This document shows, one piece after another, positions 1 to 12,410 of a stretch of 64,000 bases of DNA (positions within the stretch are counted from its first letter, which is position 1; each line of letters starts with the position of its first letter). Below the pieces are notes generated by a model. It was not told the DNA's origin, did not search any database, and worked only from the letters and a program-made list of their open reading frames with translations. Source of the stretch: Clavelina lepadiformis (taxonomy: Eukaryota > Chordata > Ascidiacea > Aplousobranchia > Clavelinidae); contig NC_135242.1 of the NCBI RefSeq assembly GCF_947623445.1, forward strand, positions 19,902,001-19,966,000, written 5' to 3'. The translations under genes were made by a program, and so were the position numbers.

Positions 1-1127
1 TTAATGTCAGCGAATTGAAATCTAGATTGCGAAAAGTTGAAGTGTTTTTATCGGCAAAGGAAACCGCGTGGAAAGTCGCAAACGTTCTTGTAAATAAACC
101 TACACGCTGCAATCTTTGACTCCTATTGGACACAGTAGACACGCTAGAAATTTATCGACCAATCAGACGTCGGTTTACTCTAGGGCAAACCTGCCATATG
201 ATCAACCACAGTGACATCACAATGGTAAACGTATGGCGGTAAACAAAGAGTTCTTGGAAGGAAGTTCAACACGCTTCAGTTGATTTGTGAAAACAGAATT
301 CACGGTTCTACACCACAAAGAAGTTCTGCAATGGGGCCCTGGTTTTCAAAAAATGAAGACAACGAAACCGATGTGTTTTGTGTTGCGCAATTCCGTTGCG
401 ATATCCGCTGTAAATCTGTTACGAATGATTTCAGACGGTGTGGCGAAATATTTTCAAAAATTACACACTGCTGAAAAGGTTAAGATATTCGCAAAATAAA
501 GTAAATAATCGATATTTACTTGGCCATTGTTGAAAGAGCTGGTTACGTAAAAGGTTAAAGTTTCACCATCGACAACAAATTTACCTTACATTTCTGTTAA
601 AGTGGTAGTTAAGTTCATGTAAACGAATGGGGCAAACAAATATTGTGAACCTGCAGAAAATGGACTAATTACAAAGAATTTAAATTCGAGTTATAAATCA
701 TTAAGGAAAAGTTCGTTCTTGATAAGGACATCGCTTGTACAACTGTCATGCAATCGATTTCAACGCGGTTACAGTATGTGCAGGAGACGAACTTACAACA
801 AATCAAGTCAACCTTGGTTAAATGAGCAACCACGAAAAAACGAGCGCCTCAACAAAACACTTTTCTAATTAACCCACAAGATAAAAGAATGTGTGCTGAA
901 GGATGTAACACTAGTAGAGCAAGTTTCTCGACGTCAACTTACGTCATGTTAAGCAACCGCAAATGGAAAATAAAAACCTGTAATTACTTCGATTTCAAAA
1001 TTGCACCTTGAGAATGGTATGTTTGCATTGTAAAGACAAATTTACGGCAAACAATCTAAATCCCATCATTCAACTTGCAACCCTGCACAGTTCTCATGTT
1101 CACAGTTCAGAGGTTTAGCTACACGCC

Positions 1128-1130
<3 letters not shown>
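1..1130. other. No gene recognised
   Basis: Only short, compositionally random open frames are visible on either strand. The two overlapping plus-strand frames at 280-499 have no splice context, no domain and no good start, so no gene is called. The stretch lies 3' of the Ig exon on its strand, so it may be intron or downstream exons of that gene that cannot be recognised. Confidence 0.5.

Positions 1131-1165
<35 letters not shown>
1131..1165. repeat. (CA)n microsatellite
   Basis: An uninterrupted dinucleotide run of about 35 bp. It begins just inside the intron that follows the Ig exon donor on the minus strand. Confidence 0.95.
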
Positions 1166-1167
<2 letters not shown>

Positions 1168-1174
1168 TACATAC

Positions 1175-1427
1175 TTGTTTTCCGCTCGACAATGATATAA
1201 CCCCTTCGTGTCCGGCGTGGAGTTTGGAAGGGTTAGTCTGGAGAATACCACGTCATCTTGATTTGAAACTTCATCAAACGCGCCTTCCATTGTAATGGGG
1301 TAGTCATTTTTTAACCAAGTTATGGTGGGTAGGGGATCTCCGGTAGCTTTACATTTGAGCAAGACTGCCTGTCCCACCGGAACCCGCATGGAGGAAACCG
1401 GGGATACCGTGATTGTTGGTGCTTTCC
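1175..1427 (-). CDS. Exon encoding an Ig I-set domain (partial gene)
   Basis: A single exon between an acceptor (…tttag|GG) and a donor (AACAA|GTATGT). It enters in phase 1 and leaves in phase 2. It encodes about 84 residues with the Ig hallmarks in order: PTITVSP on strand A, the first Cys in LLKCKATG, the core Trp in TITWLKND, and D-T-K-G-L-Y-H-C with the second Cys and the tyrosine-corner spacing. This is the I-set type found in cell-adhesion molecules, receptor tyrosine kinases and titin-like proteins. No other exon of the gene could be recognised on either side, so the parent protein is unknown. An isolated Ig exon of a large-intron gene is the simplest reading. A stranded pseudo-exon cannot be excluded, although the exon itself is intact. 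Confidence 0.75.
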
Positions 1428-1437
1428 CTAAACACAA

Positions 1438-2639
1438 AAATAATTAACGTTTGAGATCAAATCATTAATTTCAATGATACGCAAAGTTTGAATCGGCGTC
1501 GTTCTTGTACGGACAATGGCAGGTTGTGTTCGCCACAGTCAAGACCTTACAATAACATGCTTTCCGAGAAATATTACGGAACAATTCTATCACTAAATTT
1601 GTACATTTTCGATGGTTTTGATAACAACATAAGCACAAGTTTTAAACGTGTCTTTTCTTACATAATAACCTTTTATTGGTTTACACAGGAGTCAGATAAA
1701 ATACCAAATTTGACCTATCCCATTTAATCTTATGGGTCGAACATACGGTAGCTTTAATTTAGAATGGCCTACGGGGCGTTCTGTTGCCTCGTGGTAAATC
1801 TTACAAAGTGCAACTTTATTTAGTAAATCCGATTTGAGCCGGCGATAATGATTTTCCTGCAAAAGTTAACATCATTAACAAAGTGCAAAGTCTAGCTGCG
1901 CAAAAGCCAAAAAACGTTTTTTAGATAATAATCGGATGATTTACTCCATTTAAGGAAAACTATTATTTATCTGCAACATCCTTGATAACAATTGAACTGT
2001 TACGACGGTAGATAATATATAGGTATATATGTGCATGTAGATCTCCAGTCTATGACGAACATGCTATACGTGGAATTATGATTTTCCATGTCAAAGCAGT
2101 TGGCTTTATCTTGACAAAGTGGATTACGAAATACGAAGCATTGAATTTGGCTGTGCAATTCGTTTTTCTGTTCAAAGGTCATTTTATATCAATACGAGTC
2201 AATACGACGCTGGTTTCGTGGAAAGTGACGGGACGATTTGATCATTATCAACTGGTAGTCGAAATAATCACCTTGTTCTTGCGAAACAGTTTACGAGCAC
2301 AGAATCAGTGACAAAAAACATTACTATTACGTGGTTTATAGGTCTTAATGGCTGTTGTTGACAGCAATTAGGCGAATCGAATAAGTATTAAAGTTTTCAA
2401 TTCTTACGGTTTTAATTATGTGACTTTTGTGAGACACAGAGTAAAACTGTATAAAAAGATATAACTTATCGAAACTCTAAATCTAACCCTAATATTAAAT
2501 TCTATTGCATAATTCGGTTGAGTTTAATTAGCTGCATATCGTATAATATAGTTCCTTATATACAGATCGAAGCAAACCTCCTATAAACGTTAAATCTAAC
2601 CATATAATATCTCTCTTACATTAGTCAACACTAAAATGT
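1438..2639. other. No gene recognised; intron or intergenic
   Basis: The stretch between the Ig exon acceptor and the poly(A) signal of the next minus-strand gene. Frames at 1488-1727 and 2000-2311 are short, overlap on both strands and lack splice or domain support. Confidence 0.4.
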
Positions 2640-2645
2640 TTTATT
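2640..2645 (-). terminator. Poly(A) signal of the secreted Cys-rich gene at 2.7-6.1 kb
   Basis: AATAAA on the minus strand, 14 nt beyond the stop codon at 2659. This supports 2659 as the true end of the gene. Confidence 0.7.
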
Positions 2646-2658
2646 GATTCTATAACTT

Positions 2659-5600
2659 TTATCTCATATAGCCTGGCCTATTGCTTAGTCTGCAACTAGC
2701 TTTACATATAACCTGTAACATAACAAGTAATATATACAAGTGGCAATCACCAGGTATTATATCTCTGCAGCAAATAACGCCAGAAATCCAGGGCATATGT
2801 GAACATGGCGAATGGCCGTAGGTCGCCGAACAACATGACGCATCAATTTTTCCTTTTCCGAAACATGATTGGCTGGTTTCATCTACATGAGGACAGTCTG
2901 CGCCAATTGCGGCCATGTTGTCCTAAAATTGGACAAAGAAGTAGCTTTATACAGCAGTACGATCATGTAGAAGAACTGTTTCTTCATTTCTTTGAAATAG
3001 TTAGTAGACAATGACGTTATGGATTAAAGTGTTTATAGAAACGTTTATTTAACGTTTTTTATAGAAACTCATAAAACGAAACCGCAAACCGCAGGCCAAG
3101 TTATACCCAAATGTCCTATATCTACCCCACGCTGTCCCCAGAATACAAGGAGCCTGCGAGATTTGAATGATAACACGGCCCAGTGGCTGCTCGATTTCTA
3201 CCCCGACATTTAGTCTAGGTGGCCAAATAATCGTTATGGCTCACACGAAAAAGAAGATTTAAAAAAGAAGCAAAGTCCAGCTGATGTCCCTGTCTATGTA
3301 TAAACATTTCTTGATGATGTTAAATGCGGATAAAAATGCTTATGCGCTGATGGCTAAGTAGATTATACGGGAGAAGGTAGCAAGGTCGTGCTCATACCAT
3401 GGCTAATTTGTCTGGAAACTTGCAACATAATTGATGAATTTTAAGCGCATGTGGACTTTGCTACCGTTCGTCAAATTATCACGATTTTTTTTCATAGCTA
3501 CTATCGACTCGGGTTTGTGATAAAAAAAAAGAATCAAAAGTATTCAGAAAACGCCATACCGTGTCGGGAGTGCACTCTTGACAACTACCGGCATTGTAAG
3601 CAGCGTTGATGGCGTAACAACCGTCAACATGACTTGCTTCGTAAAAAGATATTGAAGAAAGCTGTTTCGTGTCGTTTCTAAAAAAAATGTAAAACCGATC
3701 ATAATGATAATTTTCCATTCCCGAAACATACTTTTCCAGCTTTTCGGAAACATGTATACTGTTCAGTGTTTGGTTATTATTCACAACTCACGATGTACAA
3801 ACGTGCCATCCTACACTGCAGAGATCAGACTTTTTAATATGTCCTTCCCAGGAACCTCCACAGGCAGATATGTCACGATGATGTAACAGATCGTCTTTTC
3901 GACCATTTGCGCAACCAAAATCTGGAATAAAACAAACGGACGAATTAAACAAAATTCTATTAAAATCTTATAATAGACTACCAAAGGGTAATTGAAGCTG
4001 TGACTAATTTTGCAAAAAAATGGAAAAATTTCGATTGTTTGTTGCACAGGTAGTGAGGCGCCGGAACAAGCCCAAAGTTCAGTTCTTACATACCTCTGAA
4101 GCCGAGTTTTGGTCGCTTTAAATGGTTCGTCGTGTTTTAAAGCTTTTTAAGATCACTTGAAAGGAATTTTTTTTTTAAAACACTCAAACATTTGGACTTT
4201 AAACTTTGAAAAATTCAGTAGCTTGCTTTTAATCTCGTTTCTAATAAGATTTGGTGCAGAAATGCTGAAATATCGTGTAATATATCTCCCCATGGTCGCT
4301 ACCGTAATTCATTTCACGTGGACTTTGTACCCACCCGTTGCATCATCGTTACGTTCCAGCTCGTTAAATTTGGCTTTACTTCTTGACGTCATAATGGAAA
4401 AATACGTCAAGGTTAACTGAACATACTGTGGCCGAATAAAATTAGAATTTACAGGTTATGGCCCGAACTACTATTTATACAAATAATATAAAAAACTTAA
4501 CTTTAATCTAAGTATTCTCTCTTTAATAAATATAATTGGAAATCACACAGACATTTTTTAATAAGCCATTTTAAATATTTGACAAAAATTATTCGTTATT
4601 AGACAAATAGTAGACGTTCACGCGCCTACTAATGAAAATGATAAAACCCTGTCACCAATGTAAACGTCGGATTTTATTGGACATCCAAACGATAAGTCAT
4701 TCAATACCGACGCATAAGTTCATTACAGCGTTGATATCTCCTTTACTACCATATATCGACAACGTCGTTCAGTAATTTGATTTTCAAATTCGACAATACC
4801 ATGAGGTTCAGATGCTATAGGTCTAATTTGAACGCTGTTAATACAATATTATGTATATCAGCTTGGCACAGACTTCTATTTATTATATTAATCGTCGTTT
4901 TGCGCGCAATAACTCGAGTTCAGCTGGTAAAGCTATCATGTCTGGAATATGAACAATCGATCGGAGTTGGGTATATGCTCGCAAAAAAAACGTAGCCCAA
5001 ATGGGCATACTTCATGACAAGTACGTATGTATACATATATATATATATATATATCGAAACGCAGTTGCCTGGGTTTTAAGGCAAAGCATAGTGTCAAAGG
5101 TTAAAAATTATCGCTTGACAAAATGCCCGCAGGTTTAGCTGTTTGATAACGAACGGTGATTTGTATGTTGACGCTGAGTAAAGAGTCAAAGGTCAACGAA
5201 ACAGCTCCTTGCTGCGCCCAGTGCACTTAAATATTTTTAGCAGCAAATATTGCGCAGCCAAAAGTCAACAAAATTTGTTGAATGTACGATAAGGTTCGAA
5301 TTCTTCGGGATCGGTCGCACAACGGTCTTGGAATTTGTGACGTCAAATCCAATTGCCGAAAAAATTACGAGAACTTGATTCAAGTCCATTTTGTCGCTCT
5401 CCCGTATCACATTTTGATATCCTTTATGAAAATGTTTTTCCAGGTACAACTTTCCCGAACAGAACTTTGACGGACGACCAAAAACTTTACTCCGAGCAAA
5501 TAATTGCTGAGAGAGAAGAAAACTTGGCGCGCACAACTAACCGCTTAACAAAGACGGCAAATTTTTGCAAAGAAATTACAGGCCTGGAAGAACAAAGGTT

Positions 5601-6121
5601 TAAGTATCGAGTGACAGCTGAAGTTACTTGTGGTGGCAAAAAAGAAAATTTAACATATAAGCCACTGCTACAACAAAATCGCCACATTTATGCAAGGACA
5701 ATTCAATGGAAAATACATCACGTCAGCACGCCTTCAGTTTGCTGGGCAGTACCAAATAACGCGCTTCGATTGCTTTTTCAGTTTAATTACAACTGTCAAC
5801 ACAAGCTCTACACGCCACAAAAGAGGTTTCCACTTAAACTTGCTTTATTGACTTTTTTAAATAGAACGTTATAAATAGAACGAAAACATTTCAATAAACC
5901 TGGGCTTTTGCAGATGCCATTGCCGCTACGCGAAGACTACAATTTAACAATAAATTACTTTAAAAGGTCAACCGGTCGACGCCATTTAAAGTAATTTGCG
6001 TTATCAAATCAAACAAAAATATACCTGGGGGAACTCGTAAACGAGTGATGCTGCCTTCAGTTGATTTATGAACGCTAGCAAAGATGGTTGCCAAGAGAAG
6101 AATTCGCACAACAGCCGCCAT
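2659..6121 (-). CDS. Secreted cysteine-rich protein with a C-terminal GWHVC-type module (gene A)
   Basis: Multi-exon minus-strand gene. Exon 1 (6121-6025) starts MAAVVRILLLATIFASV, a clear signal peptide, and ends at a phase-1 donor. Three C-terminal exons join cleanly: 3921-3792 (phase 1 to 2), 3677-3560 (2 to 0) and the terminal 2922-2659. Together they encode about 167 residues. Landmarks in order are ACGGSWEGHI, LCSVGWHVC, GCYAINAAYNAGSC, IGADC, GKIDASCC and PWISGVICC. The regular Cys spacing and the GW.VC and DASCC blocks mark one compact disulfide-bonded extracellular module. I recall similar sequence in other deuterostome secreted proteins but cannot name the family. A short exon at 4115-4094 (encoding RPKLGFR, phase 0 to 1) fits in front. 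The link between it and exon 1 is unresolved; a mini-exon near 5885-5915 would satisfy the phases but is weak. Secretion is well supported; function is unknown. Confidence 0.7.
5035..5054. repeat. (TA)n simple repeat
   Basis: A run of about ten TA units within the long intronic region of gene A. Confidence 0.8.
5444..5597 (+). CDS. Candidate plus-strand exon inside a gene A intron
   Basis: An open frame bounded by a strong acceptor (atgtttttccag|GT, phase 1) and a donor (CAAAG|GTTTAA, phase 2). It encodes about 51 charged residues including RTLTDDQKLYSEQ and EREENLART. The frame stays open beyond the donor to 5874. Composition looks protein-like and the minus-strand alternatives look worse. 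No start exon, partner exon or known domain was found, so it may be an unannotated nested gene, a mobile-element fragment or a chance frame. Confidence 0.3.
5952..5997. repeat. 13-bp perfect inverted repeat with 20-nt loop
   Basis: Arms 5952-5964 and 5985-5997 are exact reverse complements (AAATTACTTTAAA). The loop is GC-richer than its surroundings. The repeat lies within the first intron of gene A. Confidence 0.75.
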
Positions 6122-9100
6122 TGCGTGACCGGTCGTATTCCTTTAACTTGCAGTCAAATTTCAACAAAACTTAATAAATAACAATAACGCTTATAAAATA
6201 CTTTAGTACGCAGAATCTTTTTTGAAGTTCTTCACTAATTCACTTCTACAAAGATGTTTTCCATTAAGTTAAACTTGCAGTAATTGTTGCCAGTAGCTCG
6301 GTTGAAGCTTATTTACTGAGAGACACAGCCGTTTCTGAAGCTCATACGCTGCTTAGTGAAGCTGAACTATTACATAAAACAAACGTCCATTTCATTCAGT
6401 GTTTAAAAACGTGAACTGGGATCCTATGTTCTACCTAGTTGATGACTGAAAGTTGCAAACTTTTACACGTCAGACGTCTTACGCATTTGACAGTTCGCTC
6501 GCTGCCTGCTGTTGTTTTCATTCATCCGGGGTGAAATAAAAAGCGATTTGCCTTTTTCTCCTGCACGCTCTTAATAGAACACGTCGAAGCTGTTAACTGG
6601 AAGCCAATGTAAATATCTTATTTACATCCTGAGTGGGAAATTTACCAAACAGTGCTCTAACTTGTAAACATGGAAATACAGCGTGGGAAGATCCATCTTC
6701 TCGCAAACGAAATAAGAAAATGATAACCATTGTTATGTGAAAAGCTGATATCGTCAGATGCCCTATTAGTAAACAAATTGGCCTAAATCAGCAATCCTCA
6801 AGTAGGTCTGAAGTAGTGTAACCTTAACCTTTGAACTCTTATGTTTTCTTCATGACTTTATTATTTAACATTGACATACTGTAAGATACCTCAACAAACT
6901 TTTTATAACAAACTGATTCAACTTGAACTTAGCTCATGACTTAAATTTAAAAACATGGCTGTCTGACTAAGGATTTAAATATCGCTCAATGGTGAAGGCA
7001 TTGCCACAAACTTCACGTGTGGGAGCCTGTGCAAGTTAAAAATTGTCATTTGTTTTTGGCAACTATATCAAACCCACACGGCGTAGGCACAGTACCGGTG
7101 CCTTTATGTATTCTAGCTGCAGTTATTCCTACCCGATGACCGCAAACTTCTTTGGCATCACGGGAGGCAAATTATTGAATTATATATTTTCAAAAACCAG
7201 TACAAAATAATCTAACAACACTACTTTGAAGATTTAGGGAGGCCGCAAATTTTCCGAGGTTGCAGTTGTAAAGCTATTATATAATAGAAATGAGTTGACC
7301 AACTGACATTGTACTTGATTTAGTTCAACTTGATATTTTAAACCGATAACTTTACAAATTCCTGGTATGCTACAACGATAAATCAGACATTTTTAAATTC
7401 TCAAAGATTTTTGCAGGTTTGTTGAATTTTTTCTTGTGTTAGATGGGGACTGAATAAAAGAAAGCAAGAGCGCCATCTTATGCTTAAAAACGCATAGCAA
7501 CTAAACCTGCCCATGGGGCAATAAATTGATGAGAATTTGTGCGTCAGCAATGAACAATTGAGCATATACAACTGACAATACATGTTGACCGAAACTTTAC
7601 GCAGTTTTCGTGATGAAGAGCATGCAATATAAAGCCATTTGGATAATTCAAACATAGGAATCGAAGTATAGGAACCAGTTTGTTGACGTTTACAACGCGG
7701 AAGTTACGGAAGTTACGACTGATATAGAACAGTTCGTCGCTTTATCATTAATGTACAATCAATACTGTTGGTGCCGTAACAAAGTGTTATTTTGTTACGA
7801 ACATAAACAGGACAATGTCGTCACTTCCATAGCAGAAAAATTGCAAAACGTGTAACAGGCAATTCTTTCTGCATTTACTTTAAAACCTTACGAATGGCGA
7901 CGATTTTATCTTTAACGACTTCCTGCCGCAAAACAATGGCCCCTGTTTTAGATTTATAGACTATAATGTACATCACGTTTCGTAAGTTACGTCATCCCCC
8001 GCATAGATATCATATCGACAAGCTCTTTTACGGCGTTTAACGCAAATGTGTATTTCGGAGGCATATACCGGATGATTTTGTTTACACTTATTAATTTCAA
8101 AGCATTTATTACCGTCTATATAAGATGAAGGCAAGGCAATACACTATATTTAAACACTCATGATGTTTTAAAATAAAATAAGTTACTTTGTTGACGTGTG
8201 ACGCGTTTTGAAACAAATGCACGTTTTAAATTAGCTTCCGTATTTCTTTTTATAAAATCTGCATCGTAATTTCTCATATCTGGTAAAATATAACTGCCGT
8301 GTCTTAGAATAACCACGCGTTTGTTATTATTATTAGAAATTGGGTTATTGAAAATTTTAGGATACCTATTCCGGAGGTCATTGATCCGCATTAAAACGAT
8401 ATTTATGACAGGTTACCAACTTGTATTTGTAAACATTTAAAAGACGACTCTTGGCATGTTGGTTTGGTGTACCACTTAACTCGTATATATACGAAATTCC
8501 ATAGAAATCTCTTACTCTTTTCCATAGAAATCTCTATGCAATGGTATATAAGCAGGAGGCCGAATTGACGGAAAAAGAGCCAAAATCTCATGACACCTTC
8601 CATCAAGAAAGCGGTTGAATTGCATCCAAATATACTATCCTCATGCAGAAAAAAGAGTAGGCTTCTGAAACTACAAGCTTTAACCGGATTTTGTAACCCA
8701 AGAATTACCAACTTGTCTCCAAGTTGAATCGTCGTGAAGTTTCTTAACAACTTGATCGAAACGTCCCCAGCACACCTAAAAATTAATCAAATCCAAAAAT
8801 TACCCCCTTTTATAGTCCAATTTTTAGGTGCAAAATAATACTCCTATGACGCTTACATCTCCAACGTTTTGCAATATGGGTTTCAAAATTTCATGAGGAA
8901 ATATTTCTGGCTGCCATTTTTATTTAAGCAATTGCTATATCGAGCTTTATGGAATCACCAAGGCCAAATCAAAAGTGTTTTGGTTTGAGTATAAAGTAGA
9001 AACACACAATTTAAAAAACGCACAATACTACTTAAAGTATAACAACAGCTGAGTGTTGCAACAGCAACTTTTTCATAGAGTAAAGCAGCATAGTGGACCC

Positions 9101-10900
9101 TATTTTCATCAAAACGTTTGCCATAATATAAGCATTAAGCATGCGCCTTGGCGAGATCGCGTTTTCTTTTGTAGCAATGTAGCTACGTGAGAGGGTTTAA
9201 GTTGAGATCCTGGAAAGCTTACAGATACCGACATATATAGTGTAATCAGTATACCTTTCAATAAGATTTCTGTGTTTTTTACCGCATATATAACGAACCT
9301 AGTGTATTCGTAAGATAGAGATAAAAATAAGTGAACAAGACAGACAACCTCCCGTGAGAATATGAAAGGGCAAGTAAAGAAGTTTCATGACCTTCCAAAA
9401 AATAAAACAACAGCAGCAACAAACGGCAACTTAATATTTCGTGGATTAAGCACCTTCGAAAAAACCTGCAAGCGCAAACATTCTCCACTTTACAATTCTT
9501 TGTAATGTCCAAATAGCCAAAAGGTTCCAAGTGACGATAAATATTACTTTAATTTTAAACGGTTGCTTAAGGGGCAATTAGGTTTACCATTTTCGTTAAT
9601 TTATAGTACAGTATATATAGCTAGCATCAGGACAATAACATAAGTGGAGATTTTAGATCAAGAAGAAGTTCTAAGTAAAAACCATTAGTGAGAACACTGA
9701 CCACTTAAGATGGACAACGTCCATTTTAACTGCTTCACTACGGGTTAAAGTAATCCTTAATTGATCGTCACATAAGGCATTTAATTTGCAGCAGTGAAAG
9801 AAAACTTGAATTTTAAGCAGCGAGACCGTGTCGTTTTGTAAGGATCAGCCGTTTGCTTCCAACCGAAACATAACAACATTTTCGAAAGTTCGATGAAAGA
9901 TTTTGAGATTAGATTAGACAAAAATGGAGCACAATAGATCACGTGCAATTGTTCACTTGATAGATTACATGGACTGGTTTTTCAGGTAAATATTGTTAGC
10001 TTGTAGTCGCTTATTTGACTGCTGAATAGCTGTTTGTATAGCTCCTGTCTCTATTTAAAGAAAAATGTCAAGCATAAGGCGTAAACCCAACACAGCAAAC
10101 TCAGTTACAGTAGAGCGGATTCGCAGTTACCTCTGCTCTTCACAGTAATTACACATTTTAATGGATTGATGCGAACAAGTTTAAATGCAACGTTAGGCCA
10201 CTTTATGCTGCTGCCGTTTGTGCCGTATAGGAAGTCGTATCAGCCATGAATTATGCATTCTTTTATTTGCTCTTGACAGAAAGCACTTCGACGTTTTGCA
10301 TTTCAGATGTGTTTCCAATGTTTTCTTGAAATTTAATCACCACGGTAATTTCAGAATCTCTCTCAGGACTGTAGTTTGTTTTTGATGTCCAAATAAACTT
10401 AGTATTTTATTATGGAATTTTAACATAGAAATTGTCTCGACAGCAAGTTCTTTTTGTATCATTGGATTGCATCATTTTGCATCATTTTGTATCATTGGCG
10501 TTTTTTGACAGTATCATTGGATCTTTTCCATCTCTTGTATAAAAATAACTGACATCTTATAAAATGTTAATGAATATGTTATTGCAACGCACGTTGCATG
10601 AGTGCTAAAGAATTAACCCTTATTTATAGTCTGATAGAGTAGATGTAGTTCCATAGTAGGTTTACAAATAGACCTAGATAGTATATAAATCTATCACAGT
10701 TGTGACTTAAAGCTTGCGTGTCAATAAAACTTAAAATAATTTATTTTCAAATAGTCCTTTAGGTAGGCTATAGCCATAAACACATCCAGTTGTTCAAGTT
10801 AATTGAGATAATCGATACAGGTCTTACGTAGGTTATCGTATACTATAAATGAACAGGAGAAATGTGCTATATGAAAACTATATCTGAAAAAAATTAATTT
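6122..10900. other. Mostly no gene; intergenic between gene A and the EF-hand pair
   Basis: Scattered frames of 75-115 codons on the minus strand (7401-7655, 8158-8391, 8403-8750, 9279-9530). Only 8158-8391 has anything in its favour and it is listed separately. No RNA gene or repeat was recognised. Confidence 0.4.
8158..8391 (-). CDS. Doubtful small ORF, 77 aa, unrecognised
   Basis: An ATG-started frame with polar, protein-like composition (RVVILRHGSYIL near the middle, basic C-terminus). An AATAAA lies about 48 nt past the stop (minus strand, 8110-8105). There is no domain, signal peptide or splice site. It could be a small single-exon gene, a terminal exon or chance. Confidence 0.2.
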   Translation of the reverse strand: MRINDLRNRYPKIFNNPISNNNNKRVVILRHGSYILPDMRNYDADFIKRNTEANLKRAFVSKRVTRQQSNLFYFKTS

Positions 10901-11046
10901 CGTGTTTGTGCACGAAAAGGCAACAACTAATGGTTTTTCTACTTTTGAAAATGTTTTGTTTTTTTAGGGACATTCCCAGGCAGGTTCATAGCCGTGTCCG
11001 TAACATTTTCAGTAGCGAACAGGCGGAGGTTAAGAGATCTAACACT

Positions 11047-12306
11047 ATGGGAAAGAAGAAATTGCAAGAACAGTACCACATGAAACGAAAAACACATTTA
11101 TCCGACGGAGACTTGGATCAACTGCGTGAAACCTTTGATTTTTTTAATGTCAACAACACGAAATTCATGGAGCTCGGGTGAGAAAAGATTAAACTTGAAG
11201 CGTTTAATTGTAAGCGGTAAGAGCCATTTTCCTGTTAATTGGCCCTAAATGCTTTTCAAGGTCGCAAAACAAAGGCATGTTTGTTATGTTTTGTCTTTAG
11301 AAAACTAGATATTGCTCTACGGGCGCTAGGTTTTAATCCGCCAGACGACGAAATGCAGGAATTGAAAGTTTTGCTTGAAGTTGATGGGGACACGACCCTA
11401 GATTTTAGCGAATTTTGTATGGTTGTGGAGCATCTTAAAGATGTCAAAGGGAAGCAAGGAGAGCTGAGGTTTATCTTACTTATGAAAGCTGCATCACTTT
11501 ATAAAAATTAAACGCATATTCTAATTTTTCATCGACATCCTTTTTCTAGAGATGCTTTTAGACTCTTTGACAAGCTTTCTCCTGATGATGACGATGAACA
11601 TGTAAGCGCCGAATACCTGAGAGAAGTTTTAACTACTGAAGGTTCAAAAATGTCAGAGGAGGACGTAAAAGAGCTAATTAGGTAAATTATCATTTATTTA
11701 TGTTATTTTCCCGAAGAGTTTCTTATAAAAACAACAAATACACTATTACTACAGACACTCTATATGGCCAATATAATCGTAGATATGCTTACATTTAGCT
11801 TGGCTGATCCCAGCGGACACGGACGCATAAAGTATGATGACTTTATTGACATCTTAATAAACACAAACACAACTAAAAATATTGAAAACGAAAGCAATAC
11901 CCTTCAGCAAGTAAAATCTTGTGCATTGGCGACATCTAGCGAACGGGGAACCTGTTCCAAATCACTTCATCCCGAACATGTGAACGATCAACTTGAAAGA
12001 AAAAGTTTTTCTGAAGGTTCATTGCTTGGTACCTAAGAGATGACTTTTAAAGCGTATTTACTCTTCTAATCTATTTGAAATTTCTTGTCTAACGTGGTCG
12101 TTTTTTTTTCAGGTAACTCCCAGCCAAGCGAAGTAATTGACACAGTTGCGAAAGCCGTGGCAGGGCCAATGCTCCTTACTAGCGCCATTATTATAGCTAT
12201 GACAAAAGATCCTCCGTCTAGAAAGAAAATCGGCTGGCCTGCCATACAGAAGCATTTCCTGTCGAAGCAAGCTAGAGAAAGATTAGGCCACGAACAATCC
12301 AACTAA
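11047..12306 (+). CDS. Degenerate four-EF-hand protein, calmodulin/troponin C-like (copy 1)
   Basis: Five exons: 11047-11177, 11301-11468, 11550-11681, 11799-12028 and 12113-12306. They total 855 nt, or 284 aa, with phases 2, 2, 2 and 1. Four EF-hand-like units follow in order. Loop 1 (NVNNTKFMELGK) lacks acidic residues at positions 1 and 3. Loop 2 (EVDGDTTLDFSE) keeps D3, D5, D9 and E12 but has E at position 1. Unit 3 (after RLFDKLS) is distorted by an acidic insertion. Loop 4 (DPSGHGRIKYDD) has D at both ends. Most sites are therefore poor calcium binders, and the protein is probably a structural or weakly Ca-binding member of the calmodulin/centrin group. A C-terminal extension of about 110 residues ends in a basic segment and contains one hydrophobic stretch (MLLTSAIIIAM). 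Start choice is the first ATG after the acceptor at about 10967; upstream exon sequence may be 5' UTR. Confidence 0.8.
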
Positions 12307-12404
12307 ACCCTACTTTTAATCACGGTGTAAAGCGTTATTATATACGCCTTGTACTACGTGTCTGAATGAGAAAGTATTTCAATATAAACTTCCAAACAAC
12401 GATC

Positions 12405-12410
12405 AATAAA
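12405..12410 (+). terminator. Poly(A) signal of EF-hand copy 1
   Basis: AATAAA about 100 nt after the stop codon at 12306. Confidence 0.65.

Noticed and set aside
280-499. Two overlapping plus-strand open frames near the left edge
   Set aside because: Different frames of similar length, no domain, no splice sites and no start context. Chance is the simplest reading.
5237-5536. 99-codon minus-strand frame
   Set aside because: Overlaps the better plus-strand candidate exon, has no domain and offers no phase-compatible splice sites to link it to gene A.
8403-8750. 115-codon minus-strand frame (and a 45-codon plus-strand frame across it)
   Set aside because: Hydrophobic and aromatic-rich composition typical of antisense chance frames. 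No splice or domain evidence for either strand.
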